Position numbers and translations under genes: made by a program
Notes under the pieces: generated by a model
Databases searched by the model: none
Seen by the model: the letters and a program-made list of their open reading frames with translations, nothing else
What the model was told of the DNA's origin: nothing
NCBI GenBank assembly: GCA_022766365.1
Contig: JALENW010000018.1
Coordinates: 1-44,556 of the forward strand
Reading direction: 5' to 3'
DNA length: 44,556 nt
Source of the DNA: Clostridiales bacterium
Lineage (GTDB): Bacteria; Bacillota; Clostridia; Peptostreptococcales; Anaerovoracaceae
Part shown: piece by piece, positions 32,192 through 41,474 of the stretch
How the letters are laid out: each line of letters starts with the position of its first letter
Position numbering within the stretch: the stretch's first letter is position 1

Positions 32192-34204
32192 TCACGATAC
32201 AATTCTATAATAAATTTTTGAAGTTACCAGATATACAAGCAGATACAATACCACGAAACCACCTGTTACTATTACAAGATTTTCAGCGAAGAACCAAACC
32301 TCTTTAACAAGGAACAGCCTCATAATCTGGAACACGATTTTGCTCGCCACTATGCAATGCATCACTGCCACCGCAAGAGGCAGAAAGAAAATCCACAGAA
32401 TCTGACGCCTCGTAGTCTTTCTGACAATCTTATCCGGAAGTCCGACCTTTGCCATTATCTCATAATTTTTCCTATCTTCCAGACCCTCGGAAATCTGCTT
32501 GTAATACATAATAAGAATAGCACCTATAAGGAATATCGATCCTATGAGAATTCCGATAAAGAAGAATCCTCCGTTAAAATCCATAATCAGTTTTCTGGCG
32601 TTTTCCCTCGATCCATACAAAATGTAATCATCTTGGCAGGCATTTTCCATTCTTTTTTCATAATCAGCCTGCCTATTTCTCACATGCCAGATGGCATTCA
32701 AATTATAATTCATCTGTGAAACCTTTTTGCCATTCAATTCAACATCTGAATTTGCATAATACTCCAGAACCTTGCGGAAGTCATCAAAATTGGGAACTAT
32801 GATTGTTGCACTTTCCACAGCCAGATCTCCCCCTATATTTCCATCAAATTTATGGGTTACTTTTCGCTCGGTTCCCGCAAGTTTAAAAGTATCTCTACCT
32901 CCTATGTCAGAATGTCCACGTTCTATTATTACCTCATTACCATCAAGTTTATAATCTGTCCCCATTACCTTATTATAGTCTTCAAGAGGAATGATAACCA
33001 GGTATCTTACGTTCATCTCATTATACGCTTTCGCCTTGGGAGATCCCGGAGAATATATCGGTTTCATCTCGCCTTTGTCAAGGTCCACCGGAGACATTGA
33101 GCTCCTGTAAAACCTTAAATTCTCAATGCTCTCATCGCCCTTTGCAGTATCATAAATTGTTTTTTCTATCTTCTCCTCCAAAGGACTGTTGTTTTGATAG
33201 AATTCCTCATCTCCGGAAATCCCCCTGGTAATTTGCTGATCGTCAAGAAAGGATGATTCAACAATTTTATCCACCTGCAAATACGCCGTACTGGTCATTG
33301 CAATTGTCAAGATTATGGAAGTACTCAGCAGGGCAATGCTCCCCAGTCCCATTCCATTGCTGTTTATTCTGTAAAGCATACCTGAAATTGTCAGAAAATT
33401 CTCCGGTTTGTAATAGTATCTCTTTCTGCGCCTCAAAGCTTTCAAGACGAAAGTTCCGAGGCTGATGAACAGCAAATATGTGCCGACGATAACTGCAAGA
33501 ACCGCTCCAAAGAATATAGTCAGTGCCGCAATAGTTCCTTCCGTGGTCAGTGCAACAAAATAGCCGCCTCCCAGAAAAAGCAACCCGAGCACCATTAGAA
33601 TCCATCGATTCTTAGGTTCTCCCTCAGGCTTTTTGCTCCCGGACATGAGTTCAATAGGCGACGATTTATATATTTTACCAACGCCTCTTATCGCAACATA
33701 AAGGTAGGCTGCAAAGAGTACCCCCAATGTCATTATAATAGGCGAAGCTGTAACCGGATATTTCATCAAAGGTACACCGCCGCTTCCCGTGATCTTATTA
33801 AAAAGAAGAAACGTCAGCTTGCCGAATACCCTGCCTCCGACAAGGGAAATCAGTGTAATTACAACGAAGCAGATATTTTGTTCTGTGAGCATTATGCCGT
33901 TTATATGTCTTTTTTCAAGACCCAGAATTCCGTATAATGCAAGTTCTTTTCCTCGCTGTTTGCTTATGAGTTTATTGGCGTATGTTATAAATACAATGGA
34001 AAATATGCCCACTATGATAACCGCAAATCCCATGACCATTACCAGAGATTCATGCCTTGTTTTTACAAAATCGTTATCCAGTAAAGAAGCTCCTATAAAG
34101 AAGAGCATCCCCATAAAGCTTGAGGCAATTATGAATGGAATGTTGAACTGTTTATATGCAGTCAAATTTCTCCATGCCATTTTAAGCATCAGACTACTCT
34201 TCAT
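32192..34204 (-). CDS. BceB-type ABC transporter permease (FtsX family)
   Basis: 670 residues from the chosen start. Ten membrane segments follow the BceB plan: four pairs or singles in the N-terminal half (about 15-300), a large extracellular domain (about 330-560) between helices 7 and 8, and three C-terminal helices. The N-terminal KMAWRNLTAYKQFNIPFIIASSFMG and ISKQRGKELALYGILGL coupling region are typical. Such permeases recognise or free lipid II-cycle intermediates from peptide antibiotics such as bacitracin and also signal to their partner kinase. A GTG three codons upstream belongs to the AGAGGTG ribosome binding site, so ATG 34204-34202 is preferred. It overlaps the ATPase stop by 11 bases. 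Confidence 0.9.
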   Translation of the reverse strand: MKSSLMLKMAWRNLTAYKQFNIPFIIASSFMGMLFFIGASLLDNDFVKTRHESLVMVMGFAVIIVGIFSIVFITYANKLISKQRGKELALYGILGLEKRHINGIMLTEQNICFVVITLISLVGGRVFGKLTFLLFNKITGSGGVPLMKYPVTASPIIMTLGVLFAAYLYVAIRGVGKIYKSSPIELMSGSKKPEGEPKNRWILMVLGLLFLGGGYFVALTTEGTIAALTIFFGAVLAVIVGTYLLFISLGTFVLKALRRRKRYYYKPENFLTISGMLYRINSNGMGLGSIALLSTSIILTIAMTSTAYLQVDKIVESSFLDDQQITRGISGDEEFYQNNSPLEEKIEKTIYDTAKGDESIENLRFYRSSMSPVDLDKGEMKPIYSPGSPKAKAYNEMNVRYLVIIPLEDYNKVMGTDYKLDGNEVIIERGHSDIGGRDTFKLAGTERKVTHKFDGNIGGDLAVESATIIVPNFDDFRKVLEYYANSDVELNGKKVSQMNYNLNAIWHVRNRQADYEKRMENACQDDYILYGSRENARKLIMDFNGGFFFIGILIGSIFLIGAILIMYYKQISEGLEDRKNYEIMAKVGLPDKIVRKTTRRQILWIFFLPLAVAVMHCIVASKIVFQIMRLFLVKEVWFFAENLVIVTGGFVVLYLLVYLVTSKIYYRIVS

Positions 34205-34955
34205 CACGATCACCTCTCAGCATCATTTGAATATCGGTAATAGTTTCCATGAATTCCCGATGCGTTCTGTCTCCTCTATAGACCTCGTGGTACACACCTC
34301 CGTCTTTGATGAACAAAACCCTGCCGGCATAAGCTGCCGCCTTTACGGAATGGGTTACCATGAGAACAGTCTGACCCCCGTTATTAACCTCAGCAAATAT
34401 ATTCATAATGTTATCTGATGATGCTGAATCAAGGGCGCCTGTAGGCTCGTCAGCGAGAAGAAGTTTTGGTCTTGTTATAAGGGCTCTGGCTATTGCCACT
34501 CTTTGCTTTTGACCACCCGATATCTCGTATGGATATTTTTCCAAAAGGTTTTCTATTCCAAGCGCCGGTGCAAGCTTCTGAATTCTTCTGACCATTTCCT
34601 GATGTTTATATGATGATAGGACAAGAGGCAGATAGATATTGTCCCTGTTGTTAAACGTATCAAGAAGATTAAAATCCTGAAAAACGAAGCCAAGTTCGTT
34701 TCGTCTGAAAGCTGCAATCTGATTTGCACCGAGATTTCCGGTATTTTTCCCTGCGATTAAAACGACACCTTCTGTAGGTCTGTCAAGAGTTGATACCATG
34801 TTCAGCAGTGTTGTCTTTCCGGAGCCTGATTCACCCATGATGGCAATAAACTCCCCCTCTTCTACTGAGAAGTTAACATTTTTCAGAGCAATAGTCTGAC
34901 TACCGGTACCTGCTGCATATATTTTTGTTAAATTCTGTACTTGTAGGATTTGCAT
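34194..34955 (-). CDS. BceA-type ABC transporter ATP-binding protein
   Basis: 253 residues from the chosen start, the usual BceA length. Walker A is GESGSGKTTLL near residue 42, the Q-loop is VFQDFNLLD, the signature is SGGQKQR and Walker B is LLLADEPTGALD with the switch histidine in VTHS. It drives the permease encoded downstream in the same overlapping reading block. An upstream in-frame ATG would add eight residues, but AAAGGGGAG lies inside that extension just before ATG 34955-34953. It has its own promoter with TTGTAAG repeats, likely bound by the regulator encoded upstream. Confidence 0.93.
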   Translation of the reverse strand: MQILQVQNLTKIYAAGTGSQTIALKNVNFSVEEGEFIAIMGESGSGKTTLLNMVSTLDRPTEGVVLIAGKNTGNLGANQIAAFRRNELGFVFQDFNLLDTFNNRDNIYLPLVLSSYKHQEMVRRIQKLAPALGIENLLEKYPYEISGGQKQRVAIARALITRPKLLLADEPTGALDSASSDNIMNIFAEVNNGGQTVLMVTHSVKAAAYAGRVLFIKDGGVYHEVYRGDRTHREFMETITDIQMMLRGDRDEE

Positions 34956-34995
34956 TTTTCTCCCCTTTCTCATAATCATGTACTATCATGCTCCC

Positions 34996-35061
34996 ATTAT
35001 ATTCTCATGAGAAAAGTCTTTCATTTATTTTCCCTTACAAGTTAGGGGGATAATCTTACAA
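34996..35061 (-). promoter_or_regulatory. Promoter of the BceAB-type genes with direct-repeat operator
   Basis: On the minus strand TTGTAAG occurs at 35061-35055 and 35040-35034, spaced 21 bp (two helical turns), the arrangement used by OmpR-type dimers. A weak -35, ATGAAA (35024-35019), and a perfect -10, TATAAT (35001-34996), follow with 17-bp spacing. A weak -35 preceded by repeats fits an activated promoter, probably targeted by the response regulator encoded at 36024-36698. Confidence 0.6.
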
Positions 35062-35083
35062 AATTGAAAGGAAGGAATGACAA

Positions 35084-36043
35084 TTACTTTATATCCATTG
35101 TTTTCGGGAATCTAATCCTGAATTCTGTACCCTGCCCAAGCTTTGATTCCACATGTATAGGCAGGTTTAGTCGATCCAGAATCCTCTTGGTTAGGTAAAG
35201 ACCGATACCCGTGGATTTCTCATTGCTCTGACCGTTGAATCCGGAATAACCCTTATCGAAAATCTTCGGCAGATCCTCTGCCGGAATCCCCATGCCCGTA
35301 TCGCCTATCACCAGAGCGTTATCAGCGGTGCTGAAACGAATGTAGACCTTTCCATCAGCTGCATACTTCGTAGAGTTTGACAGGATTTGTTCCAAAGCGA
35401 GTCCCAGCCATTTCCCATCGGATATCACAGTCTCGGTCTGAATCCGGTAATTCAACTCAATGTCATTGGAAATGAAAAGAATTGCATATTTTTTCAATAT
35501 CTTTTTTAGGACCTTATCCAAATCTACCTTCTCTACATAAATTTCTGCCTCTCCGCTGGCAAGTTTCAGATAGCTTATAGCCATATCCGTATATTTTTCA
35601 ATTGACACGATCTGGCTCCTGAGCTTATCATCCCAATCATTCTTTCCGGTTCCCGTGATGAGCTTTGCAGCCGCTATCGGAGTTTTAATTTGATGGATCC
35701 ACAGCAAAAAGTATTCAAGCAAATCCTGTTTTGTTTTTTCTGTTTCGTTTATTTTAGCATGATATTTGGCTTCTAAATCCTCATATTTTACTTTTAAATT
35801 TTCCTTATCTCGCACTACCAAAAACATAACAAGGCAGTAGATAATGAGAAGAACAAAAAAAATTTCACCGCTGAATAGGATATAGTCCTCATTTTCAGGC
35901 AGAAGACTCCTTAGGAACATCTGAATCAATATAATGACGCCTCCTGCTATGGCCACAGGAAGAACATTCATCACAACTTCTCTCCAAACCTTCTTTCTTG
36001 AAATGCCGTTTGAAAGGAATTTATCATTCTTTTTTGAGTCCAT
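35084..36043 (-). CDS. Intramembrane-sensing histidine kinase (BceS type)
   Basis: 319 residues. Two closely spaced membrane helices (about 25-47 and 58-77) with only a short loop between them mark the BceS group, which has no sensor domain of its own and is told of antibiotic stress by the BceAB transporter. The dimerisation helix carries LLWIHQIKTPIAAAKL with the phosphorylated histidine near residue 117. The ATPase domain shows ALEQILSNSTKYA (N box), GDTGMGIPAEDLP (G1) and KSTGIGLYLTKRI (G2). Its start overlaps the response regulator end by 20 bases, so the two are translationally coupled. Confidence 0.92.
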   Translation of the reverse strand: MDSKKNDKFLSNGISRKKVWREVVMNVLPVAIAGGVIILIQMFLRSLLPENEDYILFSGEIFFVLLIIYCLVMFLVVRDKENLKVKYEDLEAKYHAKINETEKTKQDLLEYFLLWIHQIKTPIAAAKLITGTGKNDWDDKLRSQIVSIEKYTDMAISYLKLASGEAEIYVEKVDLDKVLKKILKKYAILFISNDIELNYRIQTETVISDGKWLGLALEQILSNSTKYAADGKVYIRFSTADNALVIGDTGMGIPAEDLPKIFDKGYSGFNGQSNEKSTGIGLYLTKRILDRLNLPIHVESKLGQGTEFRIRFPKTMDIK

Positions 36044-36698
36044 ATCCGACGCCTTTCTTGGTTATTATAAAATCACCGAGTCCTATGTCTCTGAGTTTCT
36101 TTCTCAGCCTTGTCATATTTACGGCAAGGGTGTTGTCGTCGATAAAATCTTCTCCCTGCCAACACCTTTCTATGATGGAACGTCTGCTTACGATTCCTCC
36201 ACGAGCCGTAAAAAGTTCCGATAAAATCATCATTTCTGTCCTTGTCAGCTCGATTGATCTTTCTCCATAAGTAAGAATCCCACTTCCTGAATCGAAATCT
36301 GCACCACCATAGCTTATACTACCGCCTGACATGGTCATTCCATAGGTTCTTCTCAGAATGGCATCTATCTTTGCCCTGGTTACATACAAGTCAAATGGCT
36401 TTGTTATATAGTCATCTCCACCTAACTGCATACCTGTTACCATATCCATCGGTTGATTTTTAGATGAAATGAATATGATTGGAACTTCAGAAATTTTTCT
36501 GATTTCCTGACACCAAAAAAATCCGTTTCTCCCCGGTAATACTACATCTAATAAAACAAGGTCAGGACTTGTTTCATTGAAAAGCTTGAGAGGGTTTGCG
36601 AAATTTTCTTCCAAAACGACCTCATAGCCCCAATTTTCAAGTTCCTGACCCAGGTACTCTCTGATTGTTCTGTCATCTTCAATCATCAATATTATCAT
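36024..36698 (-). CDS. OmpR-family response regulator (BceR type)
   Basis: 224 residues. The receiver domain (1-118) has the acidic pair in IEDD, the phosphorylated aspartate near 51 in LVLLDVVLPGRNG, and the conserved lysine in ITKPFDLYV. A winged-helix domain (about 130-222) with LTRTEMMILSEL and DDNTLAVNMTRLRKKL follows. It should activate the downstream transporter promoter. Its ATG shares four bases (ATGA) with the aspartate kinase stop, so it is coupled to that gene. The ribosome binding site GGAGATGAG lies in the kinase's last codons. Confidence 0.93.
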   Translation of the reverse strand: MIILMIEDDRTIREYLGQELENWGYEVVLEENFANPLKLFNETSPDLVLLDVVLPGRNGFFWCQEIRKISEVPIIFISSKNQPMDMVTGMQLGGDDYITKPFDLYVTRAKIDAILRRTYGMTMSGGSISYGGADFDSGSGILTYGERSIELTRTEMMILSELFTARGGIVSRRSIIERCWQGEDFIDDNTLAVNMTRLRKKLRDIGLGDFIITKKGVGYGLKKE

Positions 36699-38041
36699 TT
36701 ATTCTCATCTCCGGATATGAGTTCTTCATTTTCGAAAACTTTGTAAATAGCTCTGATTGCATCACCCATTCTGTGGTTTTCAACACCGATTATGATATTC
36801 ATCTCTGATGAGCCCTGATCTATCATTCTCACGTTAACATCAGCCTCTGCAAGAGCTGTAAAAAGCTTAGCAGAAACACCGATGCTTGACGTCATTCCCT
36901 GACCGACCGTCGCAATCAGTGCTATATCCTGAAAAACTTCTATATTGTCCGGCTCTAGCTGAAGGGTTATCTGCTCCTTAACTTCCTCAAGTTTGTCTCC
37001 TAATGAATCGTTTGAAAGAACCACTGATATGGTATCGATTCCGCTTGGCAGATGCTCAAAGTTCACGTCCATATCCTCGAGAATTGTCAGCAGCCTTCTG
37101 ACAAAACCTTTGCCGGTACTCATCATATTCTTATAAATTGCTATTACGGTAAAATCTTTGGATCCTGCAATTCCGGTTACAATTCTTTTTGAGTTGGGGT
37201 CATGATGTGCCGTAATAAATGTTCCCTTATCTCTTGGCTCATTGGTATTTCTGATATTTATAGGTATATTGGCCATGCGGGCAGGATATATGGCATCTTC
37301 GTGGAGAACTGACGCCCCCATATAGGAGAGTTCTCTGAGTTCCTTGTAGGAAATTGAGTCGATTGGCTTTGGGTTCTCAACAATCCTCGGGTCTGCCATG
37401 AGAAATCCGGATACATCTGTCCAATTTTCGTAAACAGATGCCTTAACCGCCTTTGCCACAAGAGCCCCTGTTATATCGGAACCGCCACGAGAAAAAGTTC
37501 TGATTCGCGTGCTTCCCCTCTCGGAACCGTAAAACCCGGGTATCACAGCAGTCTTATGCTTAGCGAGTTCTTCCGATAACGCTGTATCTGTAGCATCGTG
37601 AAGAAAATTACCCTTTTCATCAAACAGAATCAGCCCAGCCGCATCTACAAAATCGTACCCGAGATACGCTGCAATCATCACAGCATTAAGATATTCTCCG
37701 CGGCTAACGATATATTCGGTAGAGGAACCCGTGTTTATCTTCTCCCTTATTATATCAAAATGCTCATCAAGCACCCCGTCGATTCCCAACTTGTGTTCCA
37801 CAGCAACAAACCTGTCCACTACGACTTCAAAGAGCTGCTCCCATGGCAAATTGTGATCTCTATGGGTCTTGCACAGGTACAGAAGATCTGTTATTTTGTT
37901 GTCTCCGTCATATCTCTTGCCCGGTGCGGATACAATTATGTAATTCCTGCCTTCATCCTGAAGAATGATATCTCTGGTTTTAACTATCTGTATGCTGTCG
38001 GCAACCGACGAGCCTCCGAACTTTGCGACTTTAATATCCAT
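36695..38041 (-). CDS. lysC: Aspartate kinase, monofunctional
   Basis: 448 residues, the length of lysine-sensitive AKIII-type enzymes. The kinase domain opens with VAKFGGSSVAD at 5-15 and contains TFSRGGSDITGALVAKAV near 195, with two ACT domains in the C-terminal 150 residues (about 300-440; VGQGMTSSIGVSAKLFTALAEADVNVRMIDQGSSEMNIIIGV). It phosphorylates L-aspartate, the first step to lysine, threonine and methionine, and ACT domains usually bind end-product lysine. GGAG lies 12 bases before the ATG. It forms one reading block with the response regulator (ATGA overlap). That is unusual company for a biosynthetic enzyme, because BceRS genes normally sit only with their transporter. Confidence 0.93.
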   Translation of the reverse strand: MDIKVAKFGGSSVADSIQIVKTRDIILQDEGRNYIIVSAPGKRYDGDNKITDLLYLCKTHRDHNLPWEQLFEVVVDRFVAVEHKLGIDGVLDEHFDIIREKINTGSSTEYIVSRGEYLNAVMIAAYLGYDFVDAAGLILFDEKGNFLHDATDTALSEELAKHKTAVIPGFYGSERGSTRIRTFSRGGSDITGALVAKAVKASVYENWTDVSGFLMADPRIVENPKPIDSISYKELRELSYMGASVLHEDAIYPARMANIPINIRNTNEPRDKGTFITAHHDPNSKRIVTGIAGSKDFTVIAIYKNMMSTGKGFVRRLLTILEDMDVNFEHLPSGIDTISVVLSNDSLGDKLEEVKEQITLQLEPDNIEVFQDIALIATVGQGMTSSIGVSAKLFTALAEADVNVRMIDQGSSEMNIIIGVENHRMGDAIRAIYKVFENEELISGDENK

Positions 38042-38062
38042 ATAAATATATTACTCCATTTT

Positions 38063-38530
38063 TTACTCTTTAAATTCAATTTTTTCGGATCTCTCCCTGA
38101 TCTCATCAAGAAGCTGATGCAGCCTCTCATATGCACTGTGCAGATCGTCAAGATCTTCTCCGTCAACGTTGTGATTCATAAACAGATCCTCTGCTGCCCA
38201 CTGAAATCTCAGATGACTTTTGACAAGTTGTAAATATGTGTCGTAGTTGCGGCTGTTGTATGCATTCTTGAAGCTGGCCACATCTTTTTTCACCATTTCA
38301 ATAAGAGCCTGTTCATCATATGTTCTCCCCATATGCATTGGATATGGACTCGTTCTCTCAAGGTAGATTTCACCGTTTTCTTTAATCTCATAAACATATG
38401 CGACCTTTACATCAGGTGCAATCTGAAAGCTTACAAGGTTTATATGAGCCAGATGTGTCTTAATCGAGTCTGCACCTGCCTGCCTCAGGACAATATTTAT
38501 CATGTCATCGTGAAATGTGTCATTAAACAT
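38063..38530 (-). CDS. Conserved-looking cytoplasmic protein of unknown function
   Basis: 155 residues without membrane segments or signal peptide. The N-terminal half alternates beta-like stretches (KVAYVYEIKENGEIYLERTSPYPM). The C-terminal half is strongly helical and acidic (DLDDLHSAYERLHQLLDEIRERSEKIEF), probably a short coiled coil. AGAGAGG precedes the ATG. It lies 21 bases upstream of lysC and 38 bases after the NhaD-type transporter gene, so it is likely part of the same transcript. I recognise no family and see no catalytic motif. Confidence 0.65.
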   Translation of the reverse strand: MFNDTFHDDMINIVLRQAGADSIKTHLAHINLVSFQIAPDVKVAYVYEIKENGEIYLERTSPYPMHMGRTYDEQALIEMVKKDVASFKNAYNSRNYDTYLQLVKSHLRFQWAAEDLFMNHNVDGEDLDDLHSAYERLHQLLDEIRERSEKIEFKE

Positions 38531-38568
38531 CTCTCAAACCTCTCTTTTCCTTCTTTCCGAATTTGTTC

Positions 38569-39834
38569 TCAATACCTGATCAACATATACGCAGAAGCAA
38601 CTATCATGGATAATACCATAACCGGCATACCCACCTTTATGAAACTCCCGAATGTAATCGGATATCCCTGTTTGTTACTGATACCTGCAAGCACAACATT
38701 GGCAGATGCTCCCACCAACGTTCCGTTGCCTCCCAGACAAGCACCCAATGAAACTGCCCACCAAAGGGGAAGGGTGTCCACTCCGTCATTACCCATAGCA
38801 AGAATAAGAGGAATCAGAGTTGCTACGAATGGAATGTTGTCCAGGAAGGAAGATAGAATAGCCGAACCCCACATCAGAACCATCATAGTCAGAACAACAT
38901 TGCCGTGGGTAAAATCGATGAGTACTTGTGCCAAATCTTTGATTACGCCTGTCTCAACCATACCACCTACTACTATGAATAAACCTACAAAGAAGAGTAT
39001 GGTCCCCCATTCTGCATCCACTATAATATGTTCTACATTAACTCTACCGACAATCATCATCAGTGTAGCTGCTGTCAAGGCGACAATTGACGATTCTATA
39101 CCCAATGTACCGTGGAACATAAATCCTGCTATCACCATCACTATCATTATAAGGCTTTTTCTCAATAAAGTTAAGTCCTCAATGGCCTTTTCTTCGTCCA
39201 TTTCCATAACTTCTCTGATTGCAGCTTCCCCTGCTGTCATCTTTTTCCCGTAAAGAAATCTGAATAAACCGACTATAACAACCATGATGGCTACAGAAAC
39301 TACTCCTGTATTGGAAAGAAAGTCAAGAAAACTTAAGTGTGCCGCACTTCCTATCATGATATTTGGAGGGTCACCGATCAGAGTGGCAGTTCCTCCTATG
39401 TTTGAACTCATAATTTGGCTTAGAAGGAAAGGAACCGGATCAAGCTTCAGAACCTTACAGATTGCAATCGTCATTGGTCCTACCAGCAAAACGGTGGTTA
39501 CATTATCCAGAAATGCAGACAGAACAGCTGTTAAGACCATGAAGCTTACCATAATCTTCCACGGATCTCCCTTTGCAAGCTTGGCAGCCTTAATTGCCAT
39601 GTATTCGAACAATCCTGACCTTTTAACTCCGGATACAAAAATCATCATCCCTACAAGTACTCCAATCGTGTTGAAATCTATGTAGCTTACTGCAATTTTA
39701 ACATCTAAAATATGTAGGAAAAAAAGTGCCATTGCTCCTGCAAGCGCAGCAGCAGTTCTGTGAATTTTTTCTGACATGATGGCAACCATTACAGCCAAAA
39801 AAACACCAATAGTAACAATCTGATTAACTTCCAA
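38569..39834 (-). CDS. ArsB/NhaD-superfamily ion transporter
   Basis: 421 residues from the chosen start, with about 11 membrane helices. Two repeated signatures, AFLDNVTTVLLVGP (first half) and SFLDNIPFVATLIP (second half), are the hallmark of the ion transporter superfamily that includes ArsB, NhaD and the P protein. GGTATLIGDPPNIMIGSAA and GGNGTLVGASANVV are the paired hairpin motifs. The substrate could be sodium or a dicarboxylate-like anion. A longer frame starts at ATG 39912, but GGAGGT lies six bases before TTG 39834-39832, directly ahead of the first helix, and a GC-rich hairpin lies within the extra segment, so the TTG start is preferred. metK is upstream on the same strand. Confidence 0.83.
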   Translation of the reverse strand: MEVNQIVTIGVFLAVMVAIMSEKIHRTAAALAGAMALFFLHILDVKIAVSYIDFNTIGVLVGMMIFVSGVKRSGLFEYMAIKAAKLAKGDPWKIMVSFMVLTAVLSAFLDNVTTVLLVGPMTIAICKVLKLDPVPFLLSQIMSSNIGGTATLIGDPPNIMIGSAAHLSFLDFLSNTGVVSVAIMVVIVGLFRFLYGKKMTAGEAAIREVMEMDEEKAIEDLTLLRKSLIMIVMVIAGFMFHGTLGIESSIVALTAATLMMIVGRVNVEHIIVDAEWGTILFFVGLFIVVGGMVETGVIKDLAQVLIDFTHGNVVLTMMVLMWGSAILSSFLDNIPFVATLIPLILAMGNDGVDTLPLWWAVSLGACLGGNGTLVGASANVVLAGISNKQGYPITFGSFIKVGMPVMVLSMIVASAYMLIRY

Positions 39835-39867
39835 GTATACACCTCCGAAACTTTCTCTCAAAACATT

Positions 39868-39891
39868 GAGCGGACCTTTTGAGGCCCGCTC
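39868..39891 (-). promoter_or_regulatory. GC-rich leader hairpin before the NhaD-type gene
   Basis: On the minus strand GAGCGGGCC (39891-39883), six bases, GGTCCGCTC (39876-39868) pairs with one G-U and is followed by AATGTTTTGAGAG. It lies 33 bases upstream of the TTG start and about 50 after the metK stop. It could be a weak terminator or an attenuator between metK and the transporter. Confidence 0.5.
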
Positions 39892-39942
39892 CTCTCCGAC
39901 TATATCCGTCAAACTCTATAAATTATGATATCATGCAGGTTT

Positions 39943-41151
39943 TCAAAGACCCGCTTTTTCCCTGATTATATCCACTTTATCTGTACGTTCCCACGTTAGA
40001 TCAATATCTGTTCTTCCGAAATGTCCGCTTCCCGCAATCTGTCTGTAAATAGGTTTTCTCAAATCCAAGTCTTTGATAATAGAGGCGGGTCTGAGATCGA
40101 AAACGTCTTCAATGATATCTACAATCTTGTCTTCAGGAATCTTCGCTGTACCGAAGCAATCCACTGATACGCTCACAGGCATTGCAACTCCAATCGCATA
40201 AGCAAGCTGAAGCTCACATTTGTCTGCAAGCCCTGCTTTAACTATGTTCTTGGCCACATACCTCGCGGCATAGCTTGCGGAACGATCAACCTTTGTCGGA
40301 TCCTTCCCTGAAAACGCACCGCCTCCATGTCTTGCACAGCCACCATATGTATCTACTATTATCTTCCTCCCGGTAAGCCCCGAATCTCCATGCGGTCCGC
40401 CTATTACAAAGCGACCTGTCGGATTTACATAGTATTTGGTTCTATCATCCAGAAGTTCTTTGGGTATTATCGGTGTGATAACATAATTGACAAGGTCTTT
40501 GCGAATCTGTTCCTGTGTCACATCAGGGTCATGCTGTGCACTTATGACAATCGTATCGATTCTCACCACTTTATCGTCATCATATTCCACAGTAACCTGT
40601 GTTTTTCCATCAGGTCTCAGATATGTAAGTGTACCGTCCTTTCTGACCTTAGTAAGCTGTCTGGCAAGCTTATTGGCAAGGGCAATAGGCATAGGCATAA
40701 GTTCTTCCGTCTCATTGCAAGCATACCCGAACATCATACCCTGATCACCGGCACCTGTATCCATACTGTCATGACAGGTTTTCCCCGTGTCTTCGCTTTC
40801 AAGATCTCCTTCTTTGTATTCGAGAGCCTTGTCAACCCCTAGTGCAATATCAGTTGACTGTTCATCAATAGAAGTCAATACAGCACACGTATTGCCATCA
40901 AATCCATAATCCGAATTGTCGTATCCTATATCACAGATTACTTCCCTGGCAATTTTCGAGATATCAATGTAACAATTTGTACTGATCTCTCCCATAAGCA
41001 TGGCATATCCTGTGTTAACAGTTGTCTCACATGCCACCCTACCTGTAGGATCCTCAGCTAAAATCGCATCAACAACTGCGTCTGAAATCTGATCGCAAAC
41101 TTTATCAGGATGTCCCTCCGTAACTGACTCGGATGTAAATAAGCGTTTCAT
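39943..41151 (-). CDS. metK: S-adenosylmethionine synthetase
   Basis: 402 residues. Signature motifs are [20 protein letters not shown] at the N-terminus, [12 protein letters not shown] near residue 133 and [20 protein letters not shown]-type [16 protein letters not shown] near 276. The enzyme makes S-adenosylmethionine from methionine and ATP. AAGGAGA precedes the ATG. A complete SAM-I riboswitch with terminator and promoter precedes the gene, so high SAM should stop transcription early. Downstream lie the NhaD-type transporter and, further on, lysC, which belongs to the pathway that makes methionine. Confidence 0.97.
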   Translation of the reverse strand: MKRLFTSESVTEGHPDKVCDQISDAVVDAILAEDPTGRVACETTVNTGYAMLMGEISTNCYIDISKIAREVICDIGYDNSDYGFDGNTCAVLTSIDEQSTDIALGVDKALEYKEGDLESEDTGKTCHDSMDTGAGDQGMMFGYACNETEELMPMPIALANKLARQLTKVRKDGTLTYLRPDGKTQVTVEYDDDKVVRIDTIVISAQHDPDVTQEQIRKDLVNYVITPIIPKELLDDRTKYYVNPTGRFVIGGPHGDSGLTGRKIIVDTYGGCARHGGGAFSGKDPTKVDRSASYAARYVAKNIVKAGLADKCELQLAYAIGVAMPVSVSVDCFGTAKIPEDKIVDIIEDVFDLRPASIIKDLDLRKPIYRQIAGSGHFGRTDIDLTWERTDKVDIIREKAGL

Positions 41152-41237
41152 TGCGTCTCCTTTCTCGCAAAACAGCCGATGTGCCGAATTGTAATCTACC
41201 CTATTAAATCACTTTAAAACGCATATACGGCTAATAA

Positions 41238-41270
41238 TAAAAAATCTCTCCTTGCAAAGCTAAGAGAGGC
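41238..41270 (-). terminator. Riboswitch-controlled terminator of metK
   Basis: On the minus strand CCTCTCTTAG and CAAGGAGAG form a stem-loop followed by six T. It lies directly after the SAM-I aptamer and about 90 bases before the metK start codon. Confidence 0.75.
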
Positions 41271-41286
41271 TGATGTTCATATCAAT

Positions 41287-41404
41287 CCTCATCTGTCAAA
41301 GCATTGCTCTGTAGGAATTAGCACCTTTAGGGCTTGCTACAAAGCGCAAACCGCTAGGTTGCCGGGCATCAAAGGGCCTAGTCCCTCCGCCACTCTTGAT
41401 AAGG
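41287..41404 (-). ncRNA. SAM-I (S-box) riboswitch aptamer upstream of metK
   Basis: The minus strand carries the conserved S-box elements in order: CCTTATC-AAGAG at the 5' side, GGCGGAGGGACTAGGCCC, GATGCCCGGCAACC, GGTGCTAATTCC, and GATGAGG closing P1 (41293-41287 with 41404-41398). SAM binding stabilises P1 and favours the following terminator. Position and gene match the known metK arrangement in Firmicutes. Confidence 0.95.
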
Positions 41405-41413
41405 TATGTATTC

Positions 41414-41441
41414 ATTATACACCGCCCCTTGTAAAAGTCAA
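41414..41441 (-). promoter_or_regulatory. Promoter of the SAM riboswitch / metK transcript
   Basis: On the minus strand TTGACT (41441-41436) and TATAAT (41419-41414) are 16 bp apart, with the start near 41407, immediately before the aptamer P1 stem. Confidence 0.75.
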
Positions 41442-41474
41442 CAAAATATGTAATAATTAGCAAACAGAAAAGTT

